A DNA stretch of 64,000 bases from Campylobacterota bacterium (GCA_030152305.1 JASKOM010000003.1:1-64000); one strand, 5' to 3'; numbered from the stretch's first letter, positions 8,046 to 18,055 are shown. A program made the numbers and translations. The notes: generated from the sequence alone by a model not told the origin.

Positions 8046-8537
8046 ATGCAAACAGAATATAAAATTGAAACTGAATTTAAATGTTTTGTTGATTATAGAA
8101 CTCTCCTGTTAGATTTTAAAAAAATTATTAAAAATAATAAATTAAAATTTACTCGACAGCGAGAGCAAATTCTAAGAGAACTATTTTCTCTTAGAACTCA
8201 TATTACTCCAGAAGAGTTATATCAAAAAATACATGATTCTTATCCGAAAAGTAAAACAGGTATAGCTACTGTTTATCGAACTCTTTTGCTTCTTGAAAAA
8301 GAAAATTTTGTAACAGCTATTGTTTCAGAAAAAGATGCCAAAAGATACGAACTCGCTTCAAAAGCTCATCACGATCATATTATTTGTAAAAGTTGTGGTC
8401 TTATCGTAGAATTTTCAAATGATGATGTTGAAAAAATACAGGAAATTACCGCCAACTCGTTAGGGTTTAAAGTAGTTGGACATTCAATGCAAATTTTTGG
8501 AATTTGTCAAAAATGTCAAGAAAAAGATAATTTATAA
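8046..8537 (+). CDS. fur: Ferric uptake regulator family protein
   Basis: 163 aa. Winged-helix segment KFTRQREQILRELF ... HITPEELYQKI ... IATVYRTLLLLE, then the metal-binding region KAHHDHIICKSCG, a GHSM-type segment and CQKCQEK with two CxxC pairs. The longer N-terminus is typical of Campylobacterota Fur. It should repress iron uptake genes with Fe2+ as co-repressor. Gene order with cvpA and lysS supports Fur rather than PerR. Confidence 0.88.
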   Translation: MQTEYKIETEFKCFVDYRTLLLDFKKIIKNNKLKFTRQREQILRELFSLRTHITPEELYQKIHDSYPKSKTGIATVYRTLLLLEKENFVTAIVSEKDAKRYELASKAHHDHIICKSCGLIVEFSNDDVEKIQEITANSLGFKVVGHSMQIFGICQKCQEKDNL

Positions 8538-8561
8538 TTAAGAAAGGAAAAATATTAAATA

Positions 8562-10070
8562 TTGTTTAGTAATAGATATATAGAACAAAGAATAGAAAAA
8601 GCTAATGAGCTTAGACAAATTGGAAAAAATCCATATGAAAATAGAGTTGAAAGAACTTTTCTTTCAAATGAGTTTAGTGAAAAATTTGGTTATGTTTTTG
8701 ATTTAGAAAATAGACGAGATGAGTCAGTTTCTGTAACATTAATTGGACGAATAAAATTTTTAAGATTAATGGGTAAAGCTTCATTTTTTAAAATTGAAGA
8801 TTCAGCTGGTCAAATTCAATTATATGTCAGCAAAAATGAACTTGGCGAATGGTTCGAAAATATAAAAAAATTAGCTGAAGTCGGTGATATCATTCAAGCA
8901 ACTGGATATCCTTTTGTTACAAAAACAAACGAATTATCGTTACATGTTAATAAATTCGAAATCGTAACAAAGGCAATCGCTCCACTTCCTGAAAAATTTC
9001 ATGGTCTTCAAGACAAAGAATTAAGATATCGACAACGATATTTAGACATGATCGTTAATTCAGAAGTTCGTTCTGTTTTTGAAAAACGAAGTAAAATCGT
9101 TTCGCAAATTAGACATTTTTTTGAACAAAAAGGCTTTTTGGAAGTTGAAACTCCAATGTTGCATCCAATTGCTGGAGGCGCAAATGCGAGACCGTTTGTT
9201 ACTCATCATAATGCTTTAGGTGTTGATCGCTTTTTACGAATTGCTCCTGAATTATATTTAAAACGATTGCTTGTCGGTGGTTTTGATGCAGTTTTCGAAA
9301 TTAATCGTAATTTCAGAAATGAAGGAATGGATCATACTCATAATCCTGAATTTACAATGTTAGAATATTATTGGGCTTTTCATAAATTTGAAGATTTAAT
9401 AAAATTAACAGAAGATTTATTTGAAAATTTATTTAATAAATTAAATCTTGAAAAAACATTGCAGTATGATAATTTTGAAATAGATTTTTCAACTCCATTT
9501 AGAAAAATAGGTTATTTAGAATCTATTCGAGAAATCGGTGGAATTTCTGATGAGATAATAAATTCTCGAGAAAAAATCATTGAGTTTTTAAATGCAAATA
9601 AGATAGAATTTAATAGAAATGCTTCTATTGGCTATTTGCAATCAGAACTTTTTGGTAATTTTGTCGAGGATAAATTAATTAATCCGACTTTTGTTATTGA
9701 TTTTCCAATTGATATAAGTCCTCTTGCAAGAAGATCAGATCAAAATTCACAAATTGCTGATCGATTTGAACTGTTTATCGCTGGAACTGAAGTTTCAAAT
9801 GGTTTTAGCGAATTAAACGATCCGATTGATCAATATGAAAGATTTAAAGCTCAAATAGATGCTAAGTCAAAAGGTGATCACGAAGCTCACGAAATGGATG
9901 AAGATTATATTCGGGCTTTAATGTATGGTATGCCACCAGCAGCTGGTCAAGGAATTGGAATTGATCGTCTTGTTATGCTTTTGACAAATAGCATTAGTAT
10001 TCGAGATGTTTTATTATTTCCAGCCATGAAACCGCTACATGGTGAATTAGAAATAAACGAAGAAAATTAA
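8562..10070 (+). CDS. lysS: Lysyl-tRNA synthetase, class II
   Basis: 502 aa, TTG start downstream of AGAAAGGA. Contains an N-terminal OB-fold anticodon-binding domain ([19 protein letters not shown]), then class II motif 1 and 2 regions ([41 protein letters not shown]) and motif 3 ([14 protein letters not shown]). Length and motifs are those of a complete bacterial LysS. It charges tRNA-Lys in the cytoplasm and lies in the conserved fur-lysS-glyA run. Confidence 0.96.
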   Translation: MFSNRYIEQRIEKANELRQIGKNPYENRVERTFLSNEFSEKFGYVFDLENRRDESVSVTLIGRIKFLRLMGKASFFKIEDSAGQIQLYVSKNELGEWFENIKKLAEVGDIIQATGYPFVTKTNELSLHVNKFEIVTKAIAPLPEKFHGLQDKELRYRQRYLDMIVNSEVRSVFEKRSKIVSQIRHFFEQKGFLEVETPMLHPIAGGANARPFVTHHNALGVDRFLRIAPELYLKRLLVGGFDAVFEINRNFRNEGMDHTHNPEFTMLEYYWAFHKFEDLIKLTEDLFENLFNKLNLEKTLQYDNFEIDFSTPFRKIGYLESIREIGGISDEIINSREKIIEFLNANKIEFNRNASIGYLQSELFGNFVEDKLINPTFVIDFPIDISPLARRSDQNSQIADRFELFIAGTEVSNGFSELNDPIDQYERFKAQIDAKSKGDHEAHEMDEDYIRALMYGMPPAAGQGIGIDRLVMLLTNSISIRDVLLFPAMKPLHGELEINEEN

Positions 10071-10100
10071 AAAAATATAAATATATAGGAGAAAAATATA

Positions 10101-11348
10101 ATGAGTTTTTTAAAAATTGGTGATCCAGAAATTTATAGTGCCGTCGAACGAGAATTAGAACGACAAAACAGCGGTTTAGAAATGATCGCAAGTGAGAATT
10201 TCACTTTTCCTGAAGTTATGGAAGCTATGGGCAGTCTTTTTACAAATAAATATGCTGAAGGTTATCCAAAAAAACGATATTACGGCGGTTGTGAAAATGC
10301 TGATGAAGTTGAACAAATTGCTATCGATCGAGCTAAAAAATTATTCGGTTGTGATTTTGTAAATGTTCAACCACATTCTGGAAGTCAGGCAAATGCGGGA
10401 GTTTATGCATCTTTATTAAATGCTGGAGATAAAATTCTTGGCATGGATTTAAGCCACGGCGGACATTTAACTCACGGTGCAAAAGTTAGTTTTTCAGGTC
10501 AAAATTATCAAAGTTTTCATTATGGTGTTGAACTTGACGGACGAATTAATTATGACAGAGTTTTAGATATTGCAAAAATCGTAAAACCTAAAATGTTAAT
10601 TTGTGGTGCAAGTGCATATTCTCGAGAAATCGATTTTGCTAGATTTAGAAAAATTGCTGATGAGGTCGGAGCTATTTTAATGGCTGATATCGCTCATATT
10701 GCTGGGCTTGTTGTTGCTGGTGAACATATGAATCCATTTCCACATTGCCATATCGTAACAACAACAACTCACAAAACTCTTCGAGGTCCTCGAGGTGGTT
10801 TAATCATGACAAATAACGAAGAATATGCTAAAAAAATCGATAAAGCTATTTTCCCAGGGATTCAAGGTGGACCACTTGTTCATGTTATCGCTGCAAAAGC
10901 TGTTGGTTTTGGAAAAAATTTATCTCCAGAATGGAAAGAATATGCTAGACAAGTTAAAGCAAATGCTCGTGTTCTTGGTGAAGTTTTAACAAAACGAGGT
11001 TATTCAATTGTTAGCGGTGGAACAGATAATCATCTTGTTTTATTATCGTTTTTAAATAAACCGTTTTCTGGAAAAGATGCTGATATTGCTCTTGGAAATA
11101 GCGGAATTACTGTTAATAAAAATACTGTTCCTGGTGAAACTCGAAGTCCTTTTGTTACGAGTGGTGTTCGAATTGGTTCTCCAGCTTTAACTGCAAGAGG
11201 CATGAAAGAGACAGAATTTGAATTAATTGCAAATAAAATAGCTGATGTTCTTGATGATATTTCAAATGTTGAAAAACAAAAAATAATCAAAAAAGAGTTA
11301 GAAGAATTAGCAAAGAGATTCGTTATTTATGACAGACCGACTTATTAA
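10101..11348 (+). CDS. glyA: Serine hydroxymethyltransferase
   Basis: 415 aa with AGGAG before the ATG. Motifs: [35 protein letters not shown], and the PLP-lysine segment [16 protein letters not shown] with Lys in THK. Complete length for bacterial GlyA, which interconverts serine and glycine and feeds one-carbon units to tetrahydrofolate. Follows lysS with a 30-bp gap and precedes the DUF1882 gene. Contains a GATGAGGT motif at 10659. Confidence 0.97.
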   Translation: MSFLKIGDPEIYSAVERELERQNSGLEMIASENFTFPEVMEAMGSLFTNKYAEGYPKKRYYGGCENADEVEQIAIDRAKKLFGCDFVNVQPHSGSQANAGVYASLLNAGDKILGMDLSHGGHLTHGAKVSFSGQNYQSFHYGVELDGRINYDRVLDIAKIVKPKMLICGASAYSREIDFARFRKIADEVGAILMADIAHIAGLVVAGEHMNPFPHCHIVTTTTHKTLRGPRGGLIMTNNEEYAKKIDKAIFPGIQGGPLVHVIAAKAVGFGKNLSPEWKEYARQVKANARVLGEVLTKRGYSIVSGGTDNHLVLLSFLNKPFSGKDADIALGNSGITVNKNTVPGETRSPFVTSGVRIGSPALTARGMKETEFELIANKIADVLDDISNVEKQKIIKKELEELAKRFVIYDRPTY

Positions 11349-11359
11349 AGGACTTTTAT

Positions 11360-11902
11360 ATGACACCTATGGATCTTAAGCTTATTAAAATAATTAATAG
11401 TCATTACTTTGAACTTCAAAGTGGAACAACTGAAAAAGTTCAGTTTAACGGTCGAACATACTTTGATAAGTTTAAGAGAATCGATAAATTGCTTTCTCAA
11501 CAAATTGTTAATCAACATCTTTCAAAAGAAATAACTGTTGCTCATGGAATTATTAGCAAAAGTGATAAAGTTGAAAATATCATTTTTGATTATAATGGAA
11601 CTGATCCGCAAAAATTTTATCATCGAGCTCAACTTATGCTTCGAGAAGAAGGTTTTATTAACTTTACTGCTTTTGAAAGCAAAACTAAAGGACATCTTCA
11701 TTTATATGTTCATAAGGGTCATACTACTTTAAATGAGGCTTATCAGCTTGGAAAAACATTATCTATGAAACTTGGCACACGAATGCCAAAACAGTGGCGA
11801 ATGTTTCCTAATCCTGATGTTCCTCCGCAATTTAATATTCTTGTTTTACCGTATGAGGTATATGCTAAAGAACGAGGTGCTGCTTGGTCAAAGCACCTAT
11901 AA
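11360..11902 (+). CDS. DUF1882 family protein
   Basis: 180 aa with AAGGA before the ATG. The C-terminal half (FYHRAQLMLREEGFINFTAF, HLHLYVHKGHTTLNEAY, MPKQWRMFPNPDVP) matches the DUF1882 family, known to me from Campylobacterota such as Cj0403, which also follows glyA. No catalytic motif is recognised. Conserved position between glyA and the SPOR-domain gene suggests a role linked to the cell envelope or division, which is inference. Confidence 0.8.
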   Translation: MTPMDLKLIKIINSHYFELQSGTTEKVQFNGRTYFDKFKRIDKLLSQQIVNQHLSKEITVAHGIISKSDKVENIIFDYNGTDPQKFYHRAQLMLREEGFINFTAFESKTKGHLHLYVHKGHTTLNEAYQLGKTLSMKLGTRMPKQWRMFPNPDVPPQFNILVLPYEVYAKERGAAWSKHL

Positions 11903-11923
11903 AATATATGGGGTTAAATAAAC

Positions 11924-12772
11924 TTGTTAGAAAATAAAGAAAAATTTGATAATGAAAATTTATCTGATATAGTTTTTTCAGATCCTGAAAAAGGCAAATC
12001 TAGAAAAAAATTTATTGTTGGTGGTGCAGTAGCGACAATTGTTGCAATTATTGGTATTAATATAGCTTCATCTGGTTCAGGATCGTCTCAAGATGAAGAG
12101 TTAAAAACTGCTAAAAAAAGTAAATATTCCGAAGAAGATCCTTTTTTAAACGACTCTCCAAATGATGCTTTAGAAAAAAGAAAATTCTCTGAAAATAATC
12201 AGACTAATATTCAAAGTTCAACAGTATCATCGGTATCAACTACCTCATCGCCTATTCCACCAACTGGTGATGATAGTTCTGGAATAAGAGATACTTTATT
12301 AAATGGTGGAGGCTTTGATGGTGGTGAAGATGGTTCTAAAGTTGCAGTAAATAATAAAACTCAAAAAGATCAACAAAAAGTTCAACAAAAAATAGAAAAA
12401 CCTGAAAAAATTGAGAAACCTGAAAAAACAGAACAATCTAAAGACACTCAAATAAATAAACCTGAAAAAACAGCAAATAAAGATTCTCAAAAAAATCAAG
12501 CTTCTTCGACTGATAAACAACATGTTTCTAAATTTGAATTTTTTATTCAATTGGGAACATTCCAAAATCAGCTAGATCCTAAATTTGTTGCAAAACTTGA
12601 AAAAGCAAATATAAAATATTCTGTTGTATCATTAAAACGAAATGGTAAAGATTTAAAAAAATTACTTGTTGGTCCATTTAATACAAGAGCGGATGCGAAT
12701 AAGCAATTAACTGTTGTTAAACAAGAAGCCGTTAAAGAGGCATTTATCGTTAAATCAAAGGCAAATAAATAG
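11924..12772 (+). CDS. SPOR-domain membrane protein
   Basis: 282 aa, TTG start. A short cytoplasmic N-terminus is followed by one membrane helix (about residues 30-50, GGAVATIVAIIGINIASSG), a long linker rich in Ser and then Lys/Glu/Pro repeats (EKPEKIEKPEK), and a C-terminal SPOR domain from about residue 205 (FFIQLGTFQ ... LLVGPFNTRADANKQL). SPOR domains bind denuded peptidoglycan at division sites. Placed after glyA and DUF1882 as in C. jejuni. The TAG stop overlaps the GTG of trpE by one base, so translation is probably coupled. Confidence 0.88.
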   Translation: MLENKEKFDNENLSDIVFSDPEKGKSRKKFIVGGAVATIVAIIGINIASSGSGSSQDEELKTAKKSKYSEEDPFLNDSPNDALEKRKFSENNQTNIQSSTVSSVSTTSSPIPPTGDDSSGIRDTLLNGGGFDGGEDGSKVAVNNKTQKDQQKVQQKIEKPEKIEKPEKTEQSKDTQINKPEKTANKDSQKNQASSTDKQHVSKFEFFIQLGTFQNQLDPKFVAKLEKANIKYSVVSLKRNGKDLKKLLVGPFNTRADANKQLTVVKQEAVKEAFIVKSKANK

Positions 12773-14178
12773 TGTTTCATCATAAAGTTCTGTTGCTTGA
12801 TCAAATAACTCCAATTGAAATTTATTCTAAATTAAAAGATTTATTTGAAGGTGAAATTTCTCTGCTTTTTGAAAGTGGAGAAAATGGTGATTCAAGTTTT
12901 ATTGCAATTGGTGTTGAAGAACGATTACAGTATATTAATAATGAAACTTTATTAACAAATCAGGAAAATCAAACAATTAAATTAAATGTTTCGCCTATTG
13001 AATATTTAAAAAATAGATTTAAAAATGTTGATAGTAATTTTTATAAAGAACAAAGTCGAGAACTAAAAATAGGTTTTATTGATGGTTTTATCGGTTATGT
13101 TGGTTACGAAGCTATTGCTATTTTTGAACCAGTTATGAAACCTCATTTAGAAAAATTATCTGATGAAATAGCTATTCCTGATATTGATTTAATTCGTCCT
13201 AAATTAGTTGTTGCATATTCGCATAGAACTAGTTTGACAACTATAATAAGCAATAATAATTTTATGATTAATGAATTTGATAATATTGAAAAAGCTCTTC
13301 GTTATCCAACAATTACTTTACCAGTTAAAACTGCATTTTCTAAAAATAACGGTCATTTAAAACATTCCAAAGAAGCTTTTTTCGAAATGATTAATAAATC
13401 TAAAAAAATGATTCGGACTGGTGATGTTTTTCAGATTCTTGTTAGTAATCGTTATTACGAAGAATTCGATGAGGTAGATCCATTTTCGTTTTATAGATTA
13501 TTAAGATCAAAAAATCCATCGCCTTATATGTTTTTTATGGATTATCTCGATTTTACTTTAACAGGTAGTTCTCCAGAAGTTATGATTAAATTAACAGACG
13601 GTGAAATATTACTTCGTCCAATAGCTGGAACAAGAAAACGAGGTCGAGATTCTAAACGAGATCGAGAACTTGAACATGAATTATTAAATGATCCAAAAGA
13701 ATTAGCAGAACATTTAATGTTAATTGATTTAGGCAGAAATGATATTGGACGAGTAGCAAAAGTAGGTTCGATTTCTGTGCCAAATATGATGCGAATCGAA
13801 AGATATTCTCATGTTATGCATATGGTTTCTGATATTTTTGGTGAATTAGACGAACAGTTTGATATGTTCGATTTGTTAAAAGCAACTTTTACAGCTGGAA
13901 CAATGACAGGAGCTCCAAAAATTAGAGCAATGGAATTAATCGCAGAATTTGAAAAAATTAAACGGAATTTTTATAGTGGCACAGTTGGATATTTTTCATT
14001 TGATGGAAACATGGACAGCACAATCACAATAAGAACAGCTTTATTTAAAGATAATCGTGTATTTATTCAAGCTGGAGCTGGAATTGTTGCTGATAGTCAA
14101 AACGAACTTGAATTACTTGAAGTAAAAAATAAAATGGGAGCTTTACTCTCTACTCTTGAAGATTTAAAAAAAATATAA
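12772..14178 (+). CDS. trpE: Anthranilate synthase component I
   Basis: 468 aa, GTG start overlapping the upstream stop. The C-terminal chorismate-binding domain is complete: GDVFQILVSNRYYEEF, SPEVMIKL, LRPIAGTRKRGRD, LIDLGRNDIGRVAKVG, FTAGTMTGAPKIRAMELI and QAGAGIVADS. The N-terminal domain has the GYVGYEAI segment of TrpE. It makes anthranilate from chorismate with a TrpG glutaminase, which is not in this window. PabB is the alternative, but length and the GTMTGAPK context favour TrpE. Confidence 0.88.
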   Translation: MFHHKVLLLDQITPIEIYSKLKDLFEGEISLLFESGENGDSSFIAIGVEERLQYINNETLLTNQENQTIKLNVSPIEYLKNRFKNVDSNFYKEQSRELKIGFIDGFIGYVGYEAIAIFEPVMKPHLEKLSDEIAIPDIDLIRPKLVVAYSHRTSLTTIISNNNFMINEFDNIEKALRYPTITLPVKTAFSKNNGHLKHSKEAFFEMINKSKKMIRTGDVFQILVSNRYYEEFDEVDPFSFYRLLRSKNPSPYMFFMDYLDFTLTGSSPEVMIKLTDGEILLRPIAGTRKRGRDSKRDRELEHELLNDPKELAEHLMLIDLGRNDIGRVAKVGSISVPNMMRIERYSHVMHMVSDIFGELDEQFDMFDLLKATFTAGTMTGAPKIRAMELIAEFEKIKRNFYSGTVGYFSFDGNMDSTITIRTALFKDNRVFIQAGAGIVADSQNELELLEVKNKMGALLSTLEDLKKI

Positions 14179-14179
14179 A

Positions 14180-14371
14180 TTATATTTTATCCGTGCTTCG
14201 ACACGGAATCTGATTATTATCTTTCCAGTCAGCAAATACAAATTCTCCTAAAATAGCTACAATAGTATCTATTTCAGATGCTCTTGTTCTGTTTACTTGA
14301 ACATCTTTAATCAATTCTTTAGCTTCCTTAATCATTTCTTCAGTAATTCTTATTTCTGGATAAGTTCTCAT
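14180..14371 (-). CDS. Small remnant gene next to the broken methyltransferase
   Basis: 63 aa, ATG at 14371 overlapping the stop of the methyltransferase frame by 4 bp. MRTYPEIRITEEMIKEAKEL then IDTIVAILGEFVFADW resembles the N-terminus of small proteins that accompany restriction-modification loci. The last 11 residues are encoded by the palindrome at 14190-14207, so the original gene was probably longer and cut by that element. Likely a truncated restriction partner; weak evidence. Confidence 0.4.
   Translation of the reverse strand: MRTYPEIRITEEMIKEAKELIKDVQVNRTRASEIDTIVAILGEFVFADWKDNNQIPCRSTDKI
14190..14207. terminator. REP-like hairpin between trpE and the island
   Basis: TCCGTG, loop CTTCGA, CACGGA, 12 bp after the trpE stop. 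It lies between convergent genes, so it can end transcription from both sides. It belongs to the same palindromic family as 53749-53768. Confidence 0.6.
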
Positions 14372-15334
14372 TTTTCACCTTTTTTAAAAACTAACATTCT
14401 ATTTGAATTTGTTCCTTTTGAATTATTATCAACATTCCATATATTTGCTGTTTTTGTAAATTCTTGTTCGTTAATAACGACTGCTTCACAAACAAAACCA
14501 GCTTTTTCACCTAATGGAATTGACACCTCATCAAGCATAACTTTTCCATTTTTTACTTCACCAACTTCAAAAATAAAATAACCATTAGGTTTAGTAACAC
14601 GATAAATTTCTATCATAACATCAAAAATAAACTTTTTCCAATCATCTAACTTTTTGAAATTTGCTATTTCTGGAGATTCAATTTTATTAAACCAATTTCT
14701 TAGCCAGTTATCGCCGTTATAATCAATAACATCTAAAAAAGGTGGTGAAGTAATAGTTAAATCAACACAATTATCTTCTAACTCAAATTTAATCGCTGAA
14801 CCAGTTAAAAATATAGCTTTTTCATAAATATTATTTAATTGTTCAATTTTAATTTTTGTTATATCAGCCAAAAGCTCTTTTGATTTTTTTAAAATCAGCT
14901 CTTTTGTATTTCGATATTCAGGAATTATTTAATCGTTCAGATATTTCGCTTAATGTTGGCGGATTTAATCGCGGTTCAGATAATATTTGTGAAAGTGGAT
15001 TTATATCATTAGTGATAACATTTCTATTCATTAAACCTGCTTCGATTACTGTTGTTCCGCGACCAGAAAAAGGATCAAAAATGACATCTTGCTCATTCGA
15101 TAATAAATTAATAAAAAAATTTGGCAATTCAGCTTTAAAACAAGCTCGATAAGATATTTCATGAATATTATTCGATTGTCTTTGTTTTGAAGTCCAAAAC
15201 GAATTTATATATTTTGTATATTTTTTGTTATCTATTCGAAAGATTTCTATTCTCGTATTTTTTATTTCTGCAAATAAATCTTCTGTGTCAATATATTTAT
15301 AATTAGTTAAAAACTCTATTAAATTGTTGTGCAT
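14368..15334 (-). pseudogene. DNA methyltransferase split by a frameshift
   Basis: Two frames on the minus strand make up one enzyme. Codons from 15334 to 14918 give SAM-binding motif I (IFDPFSGRGTTVIEAG) and a ITNDINP acidic loop. Codons after about 14930 give IPEYRNTKELILKKSKELL joined to the part with catalytic motif IV (TSPPFLDVIDY), an N4-cytosine or N6-adenine type site. The frames differ by one base, with the shift between about 14918 and 14937. No homopolymer lies exactly at the break, so phase variation is not obvious. A small remnant follows at 14180. Probably the modification half of a decayed restriction system. Carries a GATGAGGT motif at 14525. Confidence 0.8.
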
Positions 15335-15354
15335 GTTGTTTTTGTTCTCAATTT

Positions 15355-15407
15355 TTGGTTAGTTTACCGAAATAGCTATAATCAAAAAAATTAAAATAAA
15401 GGCAATA
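15355..15407 (+). repeat. 53-bp direct repeat, copy 1
   Basis: From TTGGTTAGTTTACCGAAAT through AATAAAGGCAATA; one mismatch to copy 2 at 16239-16291, 884 bp away. Copy 2 is the promoter-like region of the gene at 16297, so copy 1 looks like a duplicated insertion boundary or old promoter. Confidence 0.9.
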
Positions 15408-15437
15408 AACACATTATTGAAAATCCTTTTGTTAAAT

Positions 15438-15653
15438 TTAATCCTCTAAGGATAGTTTTAAATTCAAAGTATCACAAATTTCAAGTAACAAATAAAATGA
15501 AAAAGTCCCTCGATTTATCTTAGTTCTTAATGTGTCTTGATTTTCTTTATAGCCCTTGTTTTGCATCAGTTCAGCTAACTTTACATAACTTAAATCTCTT
15601 TTTGCAAGTTCTGATTTAATAAATTGTCTTGCTTTTGTTTTTGAATCAATCAC
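15438..15653 (-). CDS. DUF6471-like small HTH protein
   Basis: 71 aa, ATG start. ARQFIKSELAKRDLSYVKL then AELMQNKG and TLRTKINRGTFSFYLLLEIC match the DUF6471 pattern, a small XRE-like DNA-binding domain. It lies between the two 53-bp direct repeats, so it was probably brought in with the island. Target unknown. Confidence 0.7.
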   Translation of the reverse strand: MIDSKTKARQFIKSELAKRDLSYVKLAELMQNKGYKENQDTLRTKINRGTFSFYLLLEICDTLNLKLSLED

Positions 15654-15744
15654 TATTTTTCCTTTAATTATATTGAACTTTACGAATATATATTATACAA
15701 TACGAATAAAAATATTACAAATATAAGGTAAAGGATCTATTTTA

Positions 15745-16131
15745 ATGGAATTAATAATATGGTTAGGTATTTCATTACTAGGTTTATTGTTGTTCTCAAA
15801 ACGAAAAAAGGAAATACATTTTTCAAGAAACAAAAGATCTGATCAATGTATTCAGGGAAATAAGCCTTGTGAAGGTATAGCAAAAAGATATTATCAAGCT
15901 CTTAGAACTATGGAGTGGTCTAGCTATGCAAAACTAGACAAATACCAAAAGCTTTTATATTTTACAATCAAAGATATCGAGGATAAAAAAGTTCTTGACT
16001 ACATTCTTTCACAAATTGTAAACAATAATGATGCGAGAATTACAGATGTTAATATCAAGGCAAAAGTAAAATCTTTTGGTTTATTGCTTGGTGAAATTCA
16101 AGGATCTGGTAATTGGTATTTACATATTTAA
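15745..16131 (+). CDS. Hypothetical protein with N-terminal membrane helix
   Basis: 128 aa, ATG start with AAGG upstream. One hydrophobic helix (residues about 2-18, LIIWLGISLLGLLLF) followed by a basic stretch, then a soluble helical region of about 90 residues (YYQALRTMEWSSYAKLDKY). No family recognised. Divergent from the DUF6471 gene and inside the direct-repeat interval. From 16132 to 16238 no gene is convincing; a short open frame of about 25 codons follows the stop. Confidence 0.5.
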   Translation: MELIIWLGISLLGLLLFSKRKKEIHFSRNKRSDQCIQGNKPCEGIAKRYYQALRTMEWSSYAKLDKYQKLLYFTIKDIEDKKVLDYILSQIVNNNDARITDVNIKAKVKSFGLLLGEIQGSGNWYLHI

Positions 16132-16238
16132 TATTCTAGAAACTATTAGGGTTGATAAAGATCATGATTTTAATATCCTTAAATATATTTATGATAATTT
16201 ATTAAAATAAAATTGCTTTCAATATCCTTTATCTATTG

Positions 16239-16291
16239 TTGGTTATTTTACCGAAATAGCTATAATCAAAAAAATTAAAATAAAGGCAATA
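16239..16291 (+). repeat. 53-bp direct repeat, copy 2, with promoter-like sequence
   Basis: Same as 15355-15407 with one mismatch (ATTTTACC for AGTTTACC). Ends 5 bp before the start of the gene at 16297 and contains TATAAT (16261-16266) and AAAGG as a ribosome binding site, so it is probably that gene's leader. Confidence 0.85.
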
Positions 16292-16296
16292 TTTTT

Positions 16297-17157
16297 ATGA
16301 TCTATTATTATATTCATACAGGTCATCGATTCGGGCTTGATAGATTTCGTAAAGCTGTTTCGATAATTAATTCGCTTCCAGAATTAAAAATTAAATTATT
16401 AACAAGCGATTTTCGAATTGCTTCAAGTGCCAGAGATTTCGGCATTCACGGAGCAATCGGTATTGATGTTTTGCGAAATATTCCAAATGTTGCCGAACAC
16501 GGAGATATTTTAATTTACGATTCAGACGAACACAACGAAAATCAGCTAAACGACATGATTAATTATTTCAGCAAATTTATTCGAATTTCGATAAATCAAA
16601 ATGATTTTTTACATCGAGGCGAATATTTAATTAATCCGCATTTGCAAACAAACGAAAATGTTCTTTCAGCAAATCCTGTTTCAGATATATTTTTTGGCGA
16701 TTTCGATAAGCAAATCGAACGGACATTTTTTTATGGCGACGACGATTACGAAAAATATATTTTCAAAAATGGTTATAAACTTGGCGAATTAAACAGCGAT
16801 TTATTAATGGGTTTTTATTATTTTTTAGGTTATGAAAAAGAGTTAAAATCGTTTTTTAAAAATATTCACGAAACTGAAGATTACGAAAATATAATTAAAA
16901 AGTCAAAAGTTTTAATTACCTCATCGTTTCAGACGGCTCTCGAAACTCTCGCTTCAGGTGGAATTCCGATTTTTGTCGAACGAGAAGATCGTTCAAGTGA
17001 TCAAAATGCGATTCTCGAAAAATTAAATGTTCCAGTTTTGAATAATTTTGATCGAGAAAATATCGAAAATGCGATTTTGTCGGCTAAACCGAAAAAACTT
17101 ATAAATCAAAATGAACTTATTCGTGAAAAAATATTATTTTGGTTAAATAAAAAATAA
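16297..17157 (+). CDS. Putative GT-B-fold glycosyltransferase-like protein
   Basis: 286 aa. N-terminus YYYIHTGHRFGLDRFRKA looks like the first Rossmann unit of GT-B enzymes. The C-terminal half has VLITSSFQTALETLASGGIPIFVER and a DRSSDQN turn, as in nucleotide-sugar-binding domains of PseG- or MurG-like proteins. Substrate unknown. It starts a tight operon with uvsE (1 bp gap) and mqnP. A GATGAGGT motif on the minus strand lies at 16918 (Thr-Ser-Ser codons). Confidence 0.55.
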   Translation: MIYYYIHTGHRFGLDRFRKAVSIINSLPELKIKLLTSDFRIASSARDFGIHGAIGIDVLRNIPNVAEHGDILIYDSDEHNENQLNDMINYFSKFIRISINQNDFLHRGEYLINPHLQTNENVLSANPVSDIFFGDFDKQIERTFFYGDDDYEKYIFKNGYKLGELNSDLLMGFYYFLGYEKELKSFFKNIHETEDYENIIKKSKVLITSSFQTALETLASGGIPIFVEREDRSSDQNAILEKLNVPVLNNFDRENIENAILSAKPKKLINQNELIREKILFWLNKK

Positions 17158-17158
17158 T

Positions 17159-18055
17159 ATGAATTTCGGTTTATGTTGCATTTTTAAAGAAGAACAAATT
17201 AAGTTTAAAACTTTTACTTTGAAGCGACTCGATGAGGTAGGTTCCGATTTAATCGATAAAACCTATCGACATAATATTTCTGAATTGCAAAAGGCGATTG
17301 ATTATTGCGAGAAAAATAATATAAATAGTTATCGAGTCTCGTCTGATTTATTGCCAAGTTTTGGACTTTTATTTCGAAATGGCAAGATTTCTAATCAACA
17401 ATTAAATAATTATCTCGAATTGTTACAAAAAATCGATTCTAAGAATTTGAGATTATCGTTTCATCCGTCGCAATTTGTAAATATCAATTCGCCACATCCT
17501 GAAGTCGTCAAAAATTCTGAATTAGAATTGCGAGATCATATTATTCTTGCAAATGCCTTAAATATAAAAGAGATTAATTTTCATATTGGCGGAAGTTACG
17601 GAAATAAACAGGAAAGTCTCGAACGATTTATAACAAATTTAAAAAATATATTTTCGGAAGATGAAATTAAATTATTCACGATTGAAAATGACGAATTAAA
17701 TTATTCAGTTGAAGATGTTTTGTATGTTTCGAAAATGACAGGTTTGCGAGTTGTTTATGATATTCATCATGAACGATGCCATCGAATTGGTGAAAAATTT
17801 GATGAACTAGATCTATTTTTAAAAGTTCGAGAAACTTGGAAAAATTGGAATTATCAAAGAATTCATATTTCTTCGCCTCGAGATGGCTATTCGACTCGAG
17901 CAAAATCTCGACCACACAGCGATTTTATCGATATTAATCATTTGCCAAATTGGTTAATCGAATTTGATAATTTGCATATTGACATCGAGGCAAAAGCAAA
18001 AGAATTAGCAATCGCTGAATTACAAAAAATATATAAAAATTTGGAAAATATATAA
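17159..18055 (+). CDS. uvsE: UV damage endonuclease UvsE/UvdE
   Basis: 298 aa. TIM-barrel repair enzyme with INSYRVSSDLLPSF, LSFHPSQFV, ENDELNYS and VYDIHHERCH, the His/Glu/Asp metal-binding residues of the UVDE family. It nicks DNA 5' of cyclobutane dimers and 6-4 products independently of UvrABC. Complete length. Starts 1 bp after the GT-B-like gene and is followed directly by mqnP. Motif GATGAGGT at 17231. Confidence 0.92.
   Translation: MNFGLCCIFKEEQIKFKTFTLKRLDEVGSDLIDKTYRHNISELQKAIDYCEKNNINSYRVSSDLLPSFGLLFRNGKISNQQLNNYLELLQKIDSKNLRLSFHPSQFVNINSPHPEVVKNSELELRDHIILANALNIKEINFHIGGSYGNKQESLERFITNLKNIFSEDEIKLFTIENDELNYSVEDVLYVSKMTGLRVVYDIHHERCHRIGEKFDELDLFLKVRETWKNWNYQRIHISSPRDGYSTRAKSRPHSDFIDINHLPNWLIEFDNLHIDIEAKAKELAIAELQKIYKNLENI

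Noticed and set aside
12299-12565. Phe-rich reading frame opposite the SPOR gene linker
   Set aside because: Mirror of the Lys/Glu-rich repeats on the other strand; no independent support.
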